Part shown: one piece after another, positions 16,069 through 25,229 of the stretch
How positions within the stretch are numbered: position 1 is the first letter of the stretch
Layout of the letters: every line of letters starts with the position of its first letter
From: Mycobacterium sp. NBC_00419
GTDB taxonomy: Bacteria > Actinomycetota > Actinomycetes > Mycobacteriales > Mycobacteriaceae
Assembly (NCBI RefSeq): GCF_036023875.1
Contig: NZ_CP107931.1
Location: 4,340,001 to 4,404,000, forward strand
Reading direction: 5' to 3'
Length of the DNA: 64,000 bases
Made by a program: the position numbers and the translations under genes
The notes under the pieces: generated by a model
What the model was told of the DNA's origin: nothing
Seen by the model: only the letters and a program-made list of their open reading frames with translations
Databases searched by the model: none

Positions 16069-18015
16069 CTACATCTTGATGCTCGGCACCAACCGGGTGA
16101 GGTTCCACAACTGGTTGCGTCGGGCCGCCAGCGAGGTCAGCAGGATCGACCCCAAGGACAGGGTGACCATGAAGATCAGCGCCTGCCACAGCCGATCGTC
16201 GATGCCGCCGAGGATCAACTGCCGTAGCCCGTTGACGCCGTAGGTCATCGGGTCGAGCCAGTGCAGAGCCTGAAACGGCTTGGTCGTGGTCTCGACGGGA
16301 TAGAGCCCGCCGGCGCTGACCAGCTGCAACATCAGCAGAGTCATCAGGAGAACCTTTCCCAAGACCGGGCCGAGCAGGGCGCTGATCGCTTGTGCCACTG
16401 CGATGAAGGCGCAGGAAGCCAGGATCATGAAGCCCAGCATCGCCACCGGGTGTTCCGCGTGTACGTGCAGCGCGAAGCGTACGACGCAGTACAGGATGAC
16501 CGCCTGGGGAATCCCGATGAGGACGGCGGGCAGGTAACTGGCCAGCGTTACCCGGATCGGGCTGATCTCGGCGGCGATGGCCCGAGCTTGCAGCGGACGG
16601 AACGCCATCCACAACAGCATGGCGCCGAAGAACAGTGCGAGCGTGAGGAAGAACGGTGCCATGCCGGTGCCGAAGTTCGGCGCCGAATTCTCATGTGAGC
16701 TCGTCAGCTGAACCGGACCACCAATCGTCTCGGCGATGGCGTCCTTCTGCTGGGGCGTCCAGTCGGGGACCTTCTGCGCGCCCTCGGTGAGCTTGGTCGC
16801 CAGCTCGTGGGAGCCGGAATTCAACTGCGCCGTGCCGGATTTCAGCTGCCGGGCGCCGTCGTCGAGTGTGGCGATGCCGGCGTTGAGTTGTGCATTTCCC
16901 GAGGCCACCTGCTTGGCGCCATCCCTAAGTTGCGTGAGCTTGTCGGTGAGTTCCTTGCCCTTGGTGGAGATATCGGTCAGCGCGGACCCGACAGGACCGC
17001 CCGCGCTGGCGGTGGCACGTGCCTTGTCGAGCTTCGCCTGGATGTTCGAGGTTCGCTGGTGGGCCAGCAATTGGTCGCGGGTATCGCGCAGTTTCGTGGT
17101 GGCCATTACCGACACCGGATCCTGGTTGGCCGACAGGTTGTCGATGATCGAGTTCAGCGACTCGGCCGCGGCATCTTGCGCCCCGGTGATGGTGTCGAGT
17201 TCGTCGGACGCCTCGGCCAGCGCTGACGAGCTGTCCTGTACCTGGCCGTTGACCTGATCGCTCTGAGTACCGATCTGTGCCAACAGGTTGGTGATCTTCA
17301 GCAGAGGATCGGTCGCGGTGTTGATACCGTCTGAGAGCTTGCGGGAACCGACCGCCAGCTCCGCGGATCCGCTGCGGGCAGCATCGAGGCCGGCCACCAA
17401 CTGGCCTGCGCCAGTATCGAGTTGGGTTGCGCCGTCGGAGAGCTTGTTCGCGCCGTCGGCCGCCTGTTTGATGCCTGCGCCCGAGGTGGTGATCACCGAG
17501 AGGACCTGGTTGACCGCCTGCCCCGAGATCCTGGTCGACACGGCGTTGAGCACCTGCTCCACCGCGGTGCGGCCGATGCTCGACGAGATGTAGTTGTTGG
17601 CGTCGTTGTATTCGGCGATCAGTTGTGCCTTGCGCGGGTTACCGGTGGTGGGTGACGCGATGGCCTCGCTGAAGTCCGGCGGTAGTTCCAGCATGAAGTA
17701 GTACTTGCCGTGTGCGACCCCGTCGCGCGCCTCGGCGTCATCGACGACGTGCCAGTCCAGGCTGGCGTCATCGGTGAGCCGGCCGGCGATCTCGGTGCCG
17801 ACGTTCATCGGCTCACCGGAGACCTCGGTGCCCCGGTCCGAATTGACCAGTGCTACCGGCAGTTTGTTCACGTGACCGAACGGATCCCAGTACGCCCAGA
17901 GATACAGCGCGCCGTAGGTTAGTGGCATCAGCATGAGGACGACGACGGCGATGCGCGTCATCCGATTACGGGCGAAGCGTTTGATCTCCGACCCGAGGGC
18001 AAGTCCGCCCACCAT
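16069..18015 (-). CDS. YhgE/Pip family membrane protein (ABC-2 type)
   Basis: A 648-residue protein: one N-terminal transmembrane helix (about 20-40), the YhgE/Pip N-domain (LPVALVNSDRGTEVSGEP), a long extracytoplasmic region (about 60-430) rich in heptad-like repeats (KLSDGATQLDTGAGQLVAG, QLKSGTAQLNSGSHELA) that should form a coiled coil, then a block of about five membrane helices. The family includes phage infection proteins and components linked to type VII secretion in Firmicutes; in actinobacteria the role is unsettled. Directly downstream (4 bases) of an ABC ATPase-like gene, so the two probably form one transporter. Confidence 0.85.
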   Translation of the reverse strand: MVGGLALGSEIKRFARNRMTRIAVVVLMLMPLTYGALYLWAYWDPFGHVNKLPVALVNSDRGTEVSGEPMNVGTEIAGRLTDDASLDWHVVDDAEARDGVAHGKYYFMLELPPDFSEAIASPTTGNPRKAQLIAEYNDANNYISSSIGRTAVEQVLNAVSTRISGQAVNQVLSVITTSGAGIKQAADGANKLSDGATQLDTGAGQLVAGLDAARSGSAELAVGSRKLSDGINTATDPLLKITNLLAQIGTQSDQVNGQVQDSSSALAEASDELDTITGAQDAAAESLNSIIDNLSANQDPVSVMATTKLRDTRDQLLAHQRTSNIQAKLDKARATASAGGPVGSALTDISTKGKELTDKLTQLRDGAKQVASGNAQLNAGIATLDDGARQLKSGTAQLNSGSHELATKLTEGAQKVPDWTPQQKDAIAETIGGPVQLTSSHENSAPNFGTGMAPFFLTLALFFGAMLLWMAFRPLQARAIAAEISPIRVTLASYLPAVLIGIPQAVILYCVVRFALHVHAEHPVAMLGFMILASCAFIAVAQAISALLGPVLGKVLLMTLLMLQLVSAGGLYPVETTTKPFQALHWLDPMTYGVNGLRQLILGGIDDRLWQALIFMVTLSLGSILLTSLAARRNQLWNLTRLVPSIKM

Positions 18016-18019
18016 CTTC

Positions 18020-18718
18020 TTAGTCCTTCCCCGAGGTATTCGGGATGTGTACTTCGTGCTCGGGTGCCTGCTCGCCGAGCGAATTCGTCACGCCCACAAC
18101 GACCAGGTGGTCGGCGGCGATGGCGCCGAGGCGTTGCACGGCCTGCGACCGCTGTCCGTTGTCGCGGACCTGTTCGAGATCACCGACCACCAGGACCGGC
18201 CGCTCCGAGTACAGCGCCAGGGCGATCTGCAGCAGGAACATCTCTAGGTCGCCCAGGTCCCCGATGTAGTCGGTCGATGCCGGGCGTTCGATGTCCCCGA
18301 ACACTTCAGCCAGTACGTTTCGGTCGGCATCGTTACGCGACCGGTGGAACAGGGGGGCTAGCCACCGGCGCTGTTCGGTCACGACTGTTCCCACGGTGAC
18401 CGCATCGTCCAGATCGTCGATGTCGCCGAAAGCCGCGATCGCGCAGTGCCGGCGGATCGCCCGCGGCGCGGTCTCACCGAACACGGCGACGCTGCCGTTG
18501 CTCGGCCTGAGCCGTCCGGCCAGGGTGAGCAGCAGTGCCTTCTGGCTGTGGCCGCCGGGCATGTGCACCGCGTGCAGGCCGCGATCAAGGTCCAAGTCGA
18601 CGTCGCTGAACAGTGGGCCGTGCTCACCGTCGAACGTCAAACCCCGCGACACGATGATCGCCTCGCCGTCGGCGCCGGGATGCGCCTGCGCAGTGTGGGC
18701 CGGAGCGTGTCGGCTCAT
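18020..18718 (-). CDS. Degenerate ABC ATPase-like partner of YhgE protein
   Basis: A 232-residue protein laid out like an ABC ATPase: GLTFDGEHGPLFSDVDLDLD at the start, a Walker A position at residues 54-61, an FGE/gamma-loop region, and ERPVLVVGDLEQV at Walker B. The motifs are degenerate: Walker A reads PGGHSQKA, keeping the lysine but losing the GxGKS/T pattern; the signature LSGGQ is replaced by LGDLEMF; Walker B lacks the DEP form. ATP hydrolysis is doubtful; it may be a regulatory or structural subunit. ATG at 18718 chosen for AGGAGG 6 bases upstream. Divergent from a tetR. Confidence 0.75.
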   Translation of the reverse strand: MSRHAPAHTAQAHPGADGEAIIVSRGLTFDGEHGPLFSDVDLDLDRGLHAVHMPGGHSQKALLLTLAGRLRPSNGSVAVFGETAPRAIRRHCAIAAFGDIDDLDDAVTVGTVVTEQRRWLAPLFHRSRNDADRNVLAEVFGDIERPASTDYIGDLGDLEMFLLQIALALYSERPVLVVGDLEQVRDNGQRSQAVQRLGAIAADHLVVVGVTNSLGEQAPEHEVHIPNTSGKD

Positions 18719-18761
18719 GGTCGCCTCCTGGGTTGCTGTCTCAACGGGTCGATGATTCAAT

Positions 18762-18792
18762 ACGATATGCATCGAATACGGAATGCATCGAG
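18762..18792. promoter_or_regulatory. Repeated operator between ABC-like gene and tetR
   Basis: ATGCATCGA occurs at 18767-18775 and again at 18783-18791, 16 bp apart, each centred on the palindrome ATGCAT, in the short divergent region before tetR. Probably the site of that TetR; the spacing fits two dimers on one DNA face. Confidence 0.5.
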
Positions 18793-18810
18793 TTTGAGAG
18801 GCAGTTTGTC

Positions 18811-19422
18811 GTGAAGGTCACAGAGACGCGGGAAACCCGCCGGCGAAGCAACACCCGGGCCCGTTTGATCGAGGCCACCGACGAACTCATCCGGGACAGT
18901 GGCCGGACCTGGTTCGGCGTGGAGGAGGTGTGCCGGGCGGCCGGCTACACCCGTGGGGCCTTCTACTCCAGTTATGACGACATGGAGGATCTGCTCTTCG
19001 AGGTATACGAGCATCAGAACGAGGCCCTCGTCGAGCGGTTGCGGAGCACCGCCGAACCACTGCTGCGAACCAAGGGAGTTCTCCGGACAGACCGCGTGGT
19101 GCGCCAATTACTGAAGGCTGGCGTCGCCGATCAACCGCGCATTGCCCTACATGCCGCCCTGGTGGCACGCGCCGCCCATCAGCCCGACATCGCCCGGGCA
19201 CTGGATGCCCAAGTTGAACGCCTCCGCGAAGGGCTGCAAGGGATTTTCGTCGAACTGATCGCCAAGACCGGCCGGACCATGACCGTCTCGCCGGAGATCT
19301 TCACCCGCGCGCTGATGGCCGCCCAGGCTGGCGCCTCCGGCCAGTTCCTCAGCGATCGCGCCGCCACCGAGGAAGTCCGCTACCTCATCGCACTGGCCGT
19401 TGTCGAGGGACTGTCCGCGTGA
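18811..19422 (+). CDS. TetR family transcriptional regulator
   Basis: A 203-residue repressor with the helix-turn-helix at about 10-58 (NTRARLIEATDELI then YTRGAFYSSYDDMEDL). GTG start at 18811 (VKVTETRETRR). An earlier in-frame ATG at 18733 would run through the operator repeats. Divergent from the ABC-like/YhgE pair, which it presumably represses. Confidence 0.85.
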   Translation: MKVTETRETRRRSNTRARLIEATDELIRDSGRTWFGVEEVCRAAGYTRGAFYSSYDDMEDLLFEVYEHQNEALVERLRSTAEPLLRTKGVLRTDRVVRQLLKAGVADQPRIALHAALVARAAHQPDIARALDAQVERLREGLQGIFVELIAKTGRTMTVSPEIFTRALMAAQAGASGQFLSDRAATEEVRYLIALAVVEGLSA

Positions 19423-19435
19423 CGGTGATAAGACC

Positions 19436-19465
19436 CAGGCCGAAAGAACAAGGCCTGTTTGCTTT
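19436..19465 (+). terminator. Terminator after tetR
   Basis: CAGGCC (19436-19441) and GGCCTG (19452-19457) form a 6-bp stem followed by TTTGCTTTT, 14 bases after the tetR stop. Confidence 0.55.
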
Positions 19466-19539
19466 TCCGTCAATATCGCTCTCGTTGAATGTGGGAAGCT
19501 GCTGGTCCATACATGCGCAAAGTGGGTTACATTCAACGC

Positions 19540-20424
19540 ATGCCTTTTCGCTCCACGCGAGGGCATCCGGTGGGGGGCGGCCAGTCACGCGGTCGTTGGG
19601 TCGGGCTGGTTGCTTCGCCCATGTTCATCGCGAGCGTCCTTGTGGTCGCTCCTATCGCGGCGACCGCGGCGTCGGCCGCCGACTGCGCTGATGCCGAGGT
19701 CGTCTTCGCGCGTGGCACCGATGAGCCGCCGGGTCTCGGCCGCGTCGGCGATGCATTCGTCGACTCACTGCGCAGGCAAGTCCCCGGCATGAACATCGGC
19801 ACCTACGCCGTCAACTACAAGGCCGGCAAGCTGCAGTTGCACGGCGGCGACGGCGCCGATGACGCGATCGCCCATATCAAGTCCACGGTGTCGTCGTGCC
19901 CCGACACCAAGATCGTCCTGGGCGGCTTCTCGCAGGGTGCCAGCGTGATCGACATCGTCGCGGGTGTTCCGATGGGTGGCATCACCTGGGGCAACTCCCT
20001 TCCGCCTCAGTACGCCGACACCGTCGCGGCTGTCGCGACCTTCGGCAATGTGGCGGGCCGCACCGGGGGATCTCTGCCGACGCAGAGCGCACTTCTCGGT
20101 TCCAAGGCGATCGACCTGTGTAACCCTGGCGACCCGATCTGTCACGCGGGCCCGGGCAACGCATGGAGCGGACATACCGAGGGCTACGTCCCCGGGTACA
20201 CAGACCAGGCGGCCGCCTTTGTGGCGGCCATGCTGCTGTCGGGGTACGGCCCGGTGACTCCGGGCTACGGCCCCGACCCGTCGTTGCACGGTCCGCAACC
20301 GGGATATGGGCCAGCGACCCCCGGCTTTGGTTCGCAGCCGCCCGGGCCTGGGCCGTCAACCGTCGGGCCTGACGCGCCGTATCCCGAGTTCGGATTCGCG
20401 TCAGCGGTCTCCGTCACTCGGTGA
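19540..20424 (+). CDS. Cutinase family secreted esterase with GYGP-rich tail
   Basis: A 294-residue exported serine esterase. Signal peptide about 1-47 (hydrophobic [19 protein letters not shown]). Nucleophile Ser131 in GGFSQGA; acid in GDPICHAG; histidine in GHTEGY; four cysteines for the usual disulfides. After about residue 235 a tail of GYGP/GPGP repeats follows, likely an extended wall-spanning segment. The ATG at 19540 is 6 bases after a TACATT -10 box, so it is probably leaderless. Mycobacterial cutinase-like proteins hydrolyse lipids or polyester-like substrates. Its end overlaps the convergent hydrolase by 11 bases. Confidence 0.9.
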   Translation: MPFRSTRGHPVGGGQSRGRWVGLVASPMFIASVLVVAPIAATAASAADCADAEVVFARGTDEPPGLGRVGDAFVDSLRRQVPGMNIGTYAVNYKAGKLQLHGGDGADDAIAHIKSTVSSCPDTKIVLGGFSQGASVIDIVAGVPMGGITWGNSLPPQYADTVAAVATFGNVAGRTGGSLPTQSALLGSKAIDLCNPGDPICHAGPGNAWSGHTEGYVPGYTDQAAAFVAAMLLSGYGPVTPGYGPDPSLHGPQPGYGPATPGFGSQPPGPGPSTVGPDAPYPEFGFASAVSVTR

Positions 20425-22075
20425 ATGCCCGGGAGTACCGGCAGCCATCGCGCTCCACCCACGGTGTCGTCCCGTTGACCGGCGGCCCGAATGTGATGCG
20501 CTCGGGCAGTCTCGGGTCGGCACCGATGCGAAAAGTCCGCCAGCCCAGGGGAACAAGCTCGCAGTCGTCGGTGGGAGCCTCGACGCCGCCGGGCGCGATC
20601 AGCACCAGTCGCCCCTGGCGCAGCACCACTCTGAAGTTGGTGTACCACGGCGTGTACGAACGGTAATGTCCGCAGAACGATTCCAGCTCGCCGGACGGCA
20701 TGTCCGGCGGCGTCGGTGTGCCGGCACGGGCGAACGTCCGCGGGCCCCAATGCCAGGCGTCGTCCTGAAAGGTCAGCGAGAATCTCGCCAGTGACAGGTT
20801 GCGGACCACCGCGCCGCGGGTCCACGTGCGCAGCAAGGGTTCCCGCTTGCCGCCGAACTCGAGAGCCAATCGCACGCGATCGCCGCTGCGTTCCTCGACA
20901 GTGATCCGAATCGACCGCGGTTCATCAGACTTCGCAGCCATGTCGATGAATTCGCCGACATAGCCATCGCTTTCGACGCTCGCTGGCCACCACTGTGGCA
21001 AGAGCCCTGCGGTATCGACGGAACCGGGAGACTTCAGCTCAGCGGCAACACTGCGGGCGATCGCCTCGGCGATCGGGCTGTCGCCGTTGGCGTTGGTGAG
21101 CACGCAGACCGCGATTCCGTCGTCGAGATCGGCCAGCAGGAACGAGGCGTAGCCGACCATGCCGCCGCCGTGTGACACCACGGTGCGCCCGGCCACCTGT
21201 TCGACGTTGATGCCCAGGCCGTAGCGGCTGGTCTCGGTGGCAGCGACACCGGCCAGCGACAGGACGTCCTCGCCGGCGGGGGCTGTGGAACCCACCATGG
21301 TCTCGAATTCGGTTGGTTCGAGGATCGTCGTGTGATCGACGGTGCCCCGGCCCAGCAGCATGCGCGCGAATACCGCCAGGTCCGACGCGGTGGCCGCGAT
21401 ATTGCCGTCAGCTCCGGCCACCTCCAGCCACGGCGCCTGCACCAACGCGTCACCAGGGCTCCAGGGCTGGTCGTCATGCAAAGCCTGATAGCCCCGCGCC
21501 AGCGATGCATAGTCGGCGTGCGTCACACAGGTGATGGTGGACGTCATCTTCAGGGGTGCCAGGATGTGCTCGCGAACGAGGTCGACGATCCGACGCCCGG
21601 AGACCTCGCGGGTCACCTGGCCGAGCAGCAGAAAGCCCAGATTTGAGTAGTGGAAGAAACTTCCGGGTGCGGCCGGCGACACACTGCCGGTGAAGGTAGC
21701 GACCTGGCCCAGCTCGTCGGGCAGCGCCTCGGTGCTGGCCACCAGGCCGGCCGTATGGGTGAGCAGCCGCTCGACGGTGATCCCCTCGGCGCGCAGGGGT
21801 TCGGGCAGCCAATCGAGCACGGCGCCGAGGGGCTCGTCGAGCCGGATGAGGCCGCGGCGTGCCAATTGCAGGATGGCGATCGCGTTGAACACCTTGCTGA
21901 TCGAGCCGATCTCGAAAAGGTGTTGTGCCGCAACGGGAATGCCGGCGCTCACGTCGGCATGACCGAATCGGTGGGTGAACAGCTCGCGATCTCTGTCGAC
22001 GGCCACCACGACGCCGCCGGGGACTGCCCAGTGTTCGGCGATCGTGGCTGCCAGCGCTCGCGCCGATTCGCTCAT
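20414..22075 (-). CDS. Beta-lactamase-fold serine hydrolase
   Basis: A 553-residue class C beta-lactamase-family protein. The SxxK motif is in [13 protein letters not shown], the YxN motif in [11 protein letters not shown], and the third motif in SHGGGMVGY. The last ~200 residues form an extra beta-rich domain seen in esterase/peptidase members. No signal peptide, so probably cytoplasmic. ATG at 22075 (MSESARAL) preferred over 22087. A perfect 14-bp palindrome lies 22 bases upstream and suggests tight repression. Confidence 0.85.
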   Translation of the reverse strand: MSESARALAATIAEHWAVPGGVVVAVDRDRELFTHRFGHADVSAGIPVAAQHLFEIGSISKVFNAIAILQLARRGLIRLDEPLGAVLDWLPEPLRAEGITVERLLTHTAGLVASTEALPDELGQVATFTGSVSPAAPGSFFHYSNLGFLLLGQVTREVSGRRIVDLVREHILAPLKMTSTITCVTHADYASLARGYQALHDDQPWSPGDALVQAPWLEVAGADGNIAATASDLAVFARMLLGRGTVDHTTILEPTEFETMVGSTAPAGEDVLSLAGVAATETSRYGLGINVEQVAGRTVVSHGGGMVGYASFLLADLDDGIAVCVLTNANGDSPIAEAIARSVAAELKSPGSVDTAGLLPQWWPASVESDGYVGEFIDMAAKSDEPRSIRITVEERSGDRVRLALEFGGKREPLLRTWTRGAVVRNLSLARFSLTFQDDAWHWGPRTFARAGTPTPPDMPSGELESFCGHYRSYTPWYTNFRVVLRQGRLVLIAPGGVEAPTDDCELVPLGWRTFRIGADPRLPERITFGPPVNGTTPWVERDGCRYSRAFTE

Positions 22076-22096
22076 TGCCGTCCGCAATACAACATA

Positions 22097-22110
22097 CTTA
22101 GTATACTAAG
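22097..22110. promoter_or_regulatory. Perfect palindrome in front of serine hydrolase
   Basis: CTTAGTATACTAAG is a perfect 14-bp inverted repeat and also supplies TAGTAT/TATACT, either of which could be a -10 box. A typical site for a TetR or MarR dimer; the regulator is unknown. Confidence 0.55.
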
Positions 22111-22143
22111 CGCTGATGGCCGGCACGGCGCGGTGCGTCGGCG

Positions 22144-22839
22144 TCACCCGCGCAGGCGCTCACCCACGGGCAGGTTCATCCGGGCGCGCACCTCGCGGGT
22201 CATCTCGTCGGCCAAGACCTCGTCGGCACCGGATTCGATCCCGTCGAGCACCTGCCGAACGACGTCAGCGGGGTCCGACTTCGGGCCGTCGGCGAATGCG
22301 CCCATATCAGTGTCCACCAGACCCACGTAGACGCCCACCACCTGCACGCCGCGCGGACCCAGTTCGAGTCGCATCGAGTCGGTGGCGCTCCACAGCGCGG
22401 CCTTTGTCACGCTGTAGCTTGCGCCGACGGGCAGCCATGCGAGTACCGATGCCACGTTGACGATTGCTCCGGAGTTGGCCGCGATCCGATCGGCGAAGGC
22501 CGATGCCATCGCGAGGGGGCCGAACAGGTTCGTCTCCATCTCCGCACGCAGGCCGGAGGAGTCCGGGTGCAGAACCGAGGCCCCGCGGACGATGCCGGCG
22601 TTGTTGATGAGAACACTGACATCGGAGGCGATGTCGGCCGCATTGGCGATCGACGCTGCGTCGGTGACATCGAGCCCGAGCGCAACGACGCGGGGGTCGT
22701 CGACGTCGATCGCCAGCGGATCACGGGCAGCGGCATAGATCTTCGCCGCTCCTCGATCGAGAAGCTGTTCGACGTATTGGCGGCCCATGCCCCGGTTGGC
22801 GCCGGTGACGAGCACTGTTTGATTGGCGAGCGACGTCAT
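22144..22839 (-). CDS. Short-chain dehydrogenase/reductase
   Basis: A 231-residue SDR with TGANRGMG, NNAG (LINNAGIV), catalytic Ser (NVASVLAW) and YSVTK. The arginine after strand 2 (AAARDPLA) suggests NADP(H). ATG overlaps the upstream hydrolase stop (ATGA), so the two are one operon controlled from the paired operators at 23761-23834. Confidence 0.9.
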   Translation of the reverse strand: MTSLANQTVLVTGANRGMGRQYVEQLLDRGAAKIYAAARDPLAIDVDDPRVVALGLDVTDAASIANAADIASDVSVLINNAGIVRGASVLHPDSSGLRAEMETNLFGPLAMASAFADRIAANSGAIVNVASVLAWLPVGASYSVTKAALWSATDSMRLELGPRGVQVVGVYVGLVDTDMGAFADGPKSDPADVVRQVLDGIESGADEVLADEMTREVRARMNLPVGERLRG

Positions 22840-23747
22840 GAGGCGGTCGATCCCAGGAATGCGAGTGCCTCGGGAACGAAGCGTTCATGGGCCTGGAAGA
22901 TGCCACCGTGCCCGGCGTCGGCGTAGATGCGCAGGGTGGCATTCGGCAGGCGCTGAGCCAAGTCATAGGAGTTGCTGGAGGGGACCATTCGATCATTGTC
23001 GCCATTGGCCACCAGCACGGGCTGGTGAATGCGTGACAAGTCCGCGGGCTTCTCGAGGCCGAAGGCGTGAATCGCCTTGAGCTGCGTGCGGAATGCGCCG
23101 ATCGCCATCGCCTTGTCGCGGTCCTTCGTCCGTTCCTTGAGCCGCTTGATGAACGCGCGCCCCTGCGCCTTCCCGTTCTGCGTCCTGGTGAAGAAGAGAA
23201 GCTCCTTGGGGTCTTTGAAGGTGGCGTAGGCGTGCAGCGTGTCGAGGTAGGTCAGCTTCGTCACGTTGGCGATGCCGTCGCCTCCCGCCGGCCCGGTCCC
23301 CGCGAGGATGATCTTGCGCACCAGCGCCGGCTCTTGTTGGGCGATCACTTGGGCGACCATTCCGCCCAGCGAGAACCCGAGGAGATCGACCTGATCGAAT
23401 CCCAGCGCCCGGATGAATGCGACGGCGTCGCGGGCCATCGCCTGGACCGTGTCCGGTGTCTTGCCCTCGGAACCACCGACGCCACGATTGTCGAACGTGA
23501 TCACACGGTGCTTGGTCGCGATGCCGTCGACGACCCTGGGATCCCAGTTGTCGAGGTTGGCGGCCAGGTGATTCAGGAAGATCACCGGTATGCCGGTATC
23601 GGTACCCAGCTCCCGATATACGAAGCGGGTCCCGCCCACCGACACGGACTTCGTCGGCGCATCCCGGTACGACGTGGCGCCTGAGTGCACGCTCGCCGGG
23701 CGCAGATGGCTTGCGCCATCGTGGGGGGTGGTTCGTTCGCTTGCCAT
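22836..23747 (-). CDS. Alpha/beta hydrolase (paralogue of 12327-13184)
   Basis: A 303-residue hydrolase with nucleophile elbow GFSLGG, FDNRGVG before it, acid in ANGDNDRMV and histidine in DAGHGG. It closely follows the sequence of the hydrolase at 12327-13184 but has an extra ~25-residue N-terminus. Strong RBS (AAAGGAG) before the ATG. First gene of a two-gene operon with the SDR. Confidence 0.88.
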   Translation of the reverse strand: MASERTTPHDGASHLRPASVHSGATSYRDAPTKSVSVGGTRFVYRELGTDTGIPVIFLNHLAANLDNWDPRVVDGIATKHRVITFDNRGVGGSEGKTPDTVQAMARDAVAFIRALGFDQVDLLGFSLGGMVAQVIAQQEPALVRKIILAGTGPAGGDGIANVTKLTYLDTLHAYATFKDPKELLFFTRTQNGKAQGRAFIKRLKERTKDRDKAMAIGAFRTQLKAIHAFGLEKPADLSRIHQPVLVANGDNDRMVPSSNSYDLAQRLPNATLRIYADAGHGGIFQAHERFVPEALAFLGSTAS

Positions 23748-23760
23748 GGTTTTCTCCTTT

Positions 23761-23834
23761 GTATACCGATCGGTGTACTTGCTGAGTTCGACGCTATCAC
23801 TTCGCAGATCCGGTTAGTACACCGAACGGTGTGC
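23761..23834. promoter_or_regulatory. Paired TetR operators, hydrolase-SDR promoter
   Basis: GTATACCGATCGGTGTAC at 23761-23778 and GTACACCGAACGGTGTGC at 23817-23834, centres 56 bp apart. Both match the palindrome GTANACCGANCGGTNTAC found in pairs at two further promoters nearby. The nearer site ends directly before the RBS of the hydrolase. Confidence 0.8.
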
Positions 23835-23874
23835 TTTGAGTATGACCTCGCTCACCGGTGATCGGCGAGCGGCC

Positions 23875-24699
23875 TCATTTCGATGTTGTTGCCGCTGCCA
23901 GAACCGCGTCATTCACCGCGGTCGGTGTGATGGCGACGACGGCTGTCTGGGCGCGGCTGGCCAAATCCAGCAGGTAGCGACGTTTGGGACGTCTCGATGT
24001 CAGCGCGTGATCCACGGCCTTCGTGACCCTCTTGGGATCGGCGGCGATCTTCTGCATGCGTCCCAACAACTTCCGGGTGCCGGCGAGGTGTGACGCATAG
24101 AGCCGGCGATGCTCCTCGCTGAGTTTCGCAACCATACGATCGTGGTCGGCGAGCACGTCAGCCCACATATCGGTGCGGATCGGCCCTGGCTCGATGAGCG
24201 ACACGGGAATCTTCCACGGACGCAATTCCATCCGGAGTGCGTCGGCGAGGGATTCGATGGCGTACTTCGATGCGTTGTAGGCGCCGGTGCCCGGGGTCGT
24301 GATCAACCCGCTGACCGAGGACATAAACACCACGCGCCCTCCGGACGCACGGATCCTCGGCAGTACCGCCTGGGTCACCGCGATCTGTGAGATGACGTTG
24401 ACGTCGAGTTGTTGGGTCAGATCGTCGAGCGATAGCCCCTCGACCGGCCCGTTGACGATGATGCCGGCATTGTTGACGACGCCGTTCAGCTCAGCGGGCA
24501 GCTGATCGGGGAGTGCGGCTATGGCAGACCGGTCGGTGATGTCGAGGGCGATCGGGTGAACGCCGGGTAGGCGGCCGAGGCTGCTCAGGGCGGCATCGGA
24601 CCGGGCGGTCGCGTAGACGTCCCAGCCGCGTGTGCTCATGTGCTCGGTGATCGCCAGGCCGATTCCTCTACCTGCGCCGGTAACCAGTACGGAAGGCAT
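23875..24699 (-). CDS. Short-chain dehydrogenase/reductase
   Basis: A 274-residue SDR with TGAGRGIG, NNAG, catalytic Ser (FMSSVSGL) and YNASK. The arginine after strand 2 (TARSDAAL) suggests NADP(H). The C-terminal 70 residues, basic with RRPKRRYLLDLA, are like those of SDRs acting on retinol- or steroid-like substrates. Second in an operon after the DUF4345 gene (4-base gap). Confidence 0.88.
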   Translation of the reverse strand: MPSVLVTGAGRGIGLAITEHMSTRGWDVYATARSDAALSSLGRLPGVHPIALDITDRSAIAALPDQLPAELNGVVNNAGIIVNGPVEGLSLDDLTQQLDVNVISQIAVTQAVLPRIRASGGRVVFMSSVSGLITTPGTGAYNASKYAIESLADALRMELRPWKIPVSLIEPGPIRTDMWADVLADHDRMVAKLSEEHRRLYASHLAGTRKLLGRMQKIAADPKRVTKAVDHALTSRRPKRRYLLDLASRAQTAVVAITPTAVNDAVLAAATTSK

Positions 24700-24703
24700 C
24701 TGC

Positions 24704-25117
24704 TCACACCGCCTTCGCGGACAGGCGCCGCTGCCAGGTGAGCAGAATCGGCACGCCGATGGTCTCGAGGCCGATGGCCCCCACGATCATGGGATGCGGA
24801 CGCCCGCGTTGTTTCCAGGAGATCATCCGCACCAGTCCGCCCACTGCGACGGTGGACAACGCGAACGTGGTGGCCTGGGATCGCTCGATGCGCCCCAACT
24901 CCCGCAGGATCGTGAGGCCTGCAGCGAACTTGAACACGCTGGCGTAGCGCAGGGCGCTGTCGACGGTCGGAGCCACGTCGGGTGAACCGCCGGGCACGGC
25001 CCGCGGGCCGCGCAGAATCTCACCCACTGCGCTGGTCATTGGTATTGCGGAAAGAGCTCCCAGGGTCCATTGCAGCGCCGTGCGGTTGGGGCTGGGGGCG
25101 TGGAGGGTGGTGGTCAC
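24704..25117 (-). CDS. DUF4345-like small membrane protein
   Basis: A 137-residue protein with three or four hydrophobic segments (LQWTLGALSAIPMTSA, FKFAAGLTILREL, FALSTVAVGGLVRM, MIVGAIGLETIGVPILL). The pattern matches the DUF4345 family, whose role is unknown. GTG start at 25117 with AGGAGACC upstream. First gene of the operon with the SDR and divergent from tetR across two operators. Confidence 0.7.
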   Translation of the reverse strand: MTTTLHAPSPNRTALQWTLGALSAIPMTSAVGEILRGPRAVPGGSPDVAPTVDSALRYASVFKFAAGLTILRELGRIERSQATTFALSTVAVGGLVRMISWKQRGRPHPMIVGAIGLETIGVPILLTWQRRLSAKAV

Positions 25118-25151
25118 GGTGGTGGTCTCCTGAGGGCCGATGCGTCCGTTT

Positions 25152-25222
25152 GTAAACCGATTGGTTTACTTATGGAGGCGACGCTACACGGTGATCGCCT
25201 AAAGGTAAACCTATCGGTATGC
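25152..25222. promoter_or_regulatory. Paired TetR operators, divergent DUF4345 / tetR promoters
   Basis: GTAAACCGATTGGTTTAC at 25152-25169 and GTAAACCTATCGGTATGC at 25205-25222, centres 53 bp apart. The second overlaps the TATGCT -10 box (25218-25223) of tetR, whose ATG is 6 bases further on, so binding there would block tetR itself. Confidence 0.82.
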
Positions 25223-25229
25223 TTAGGTC

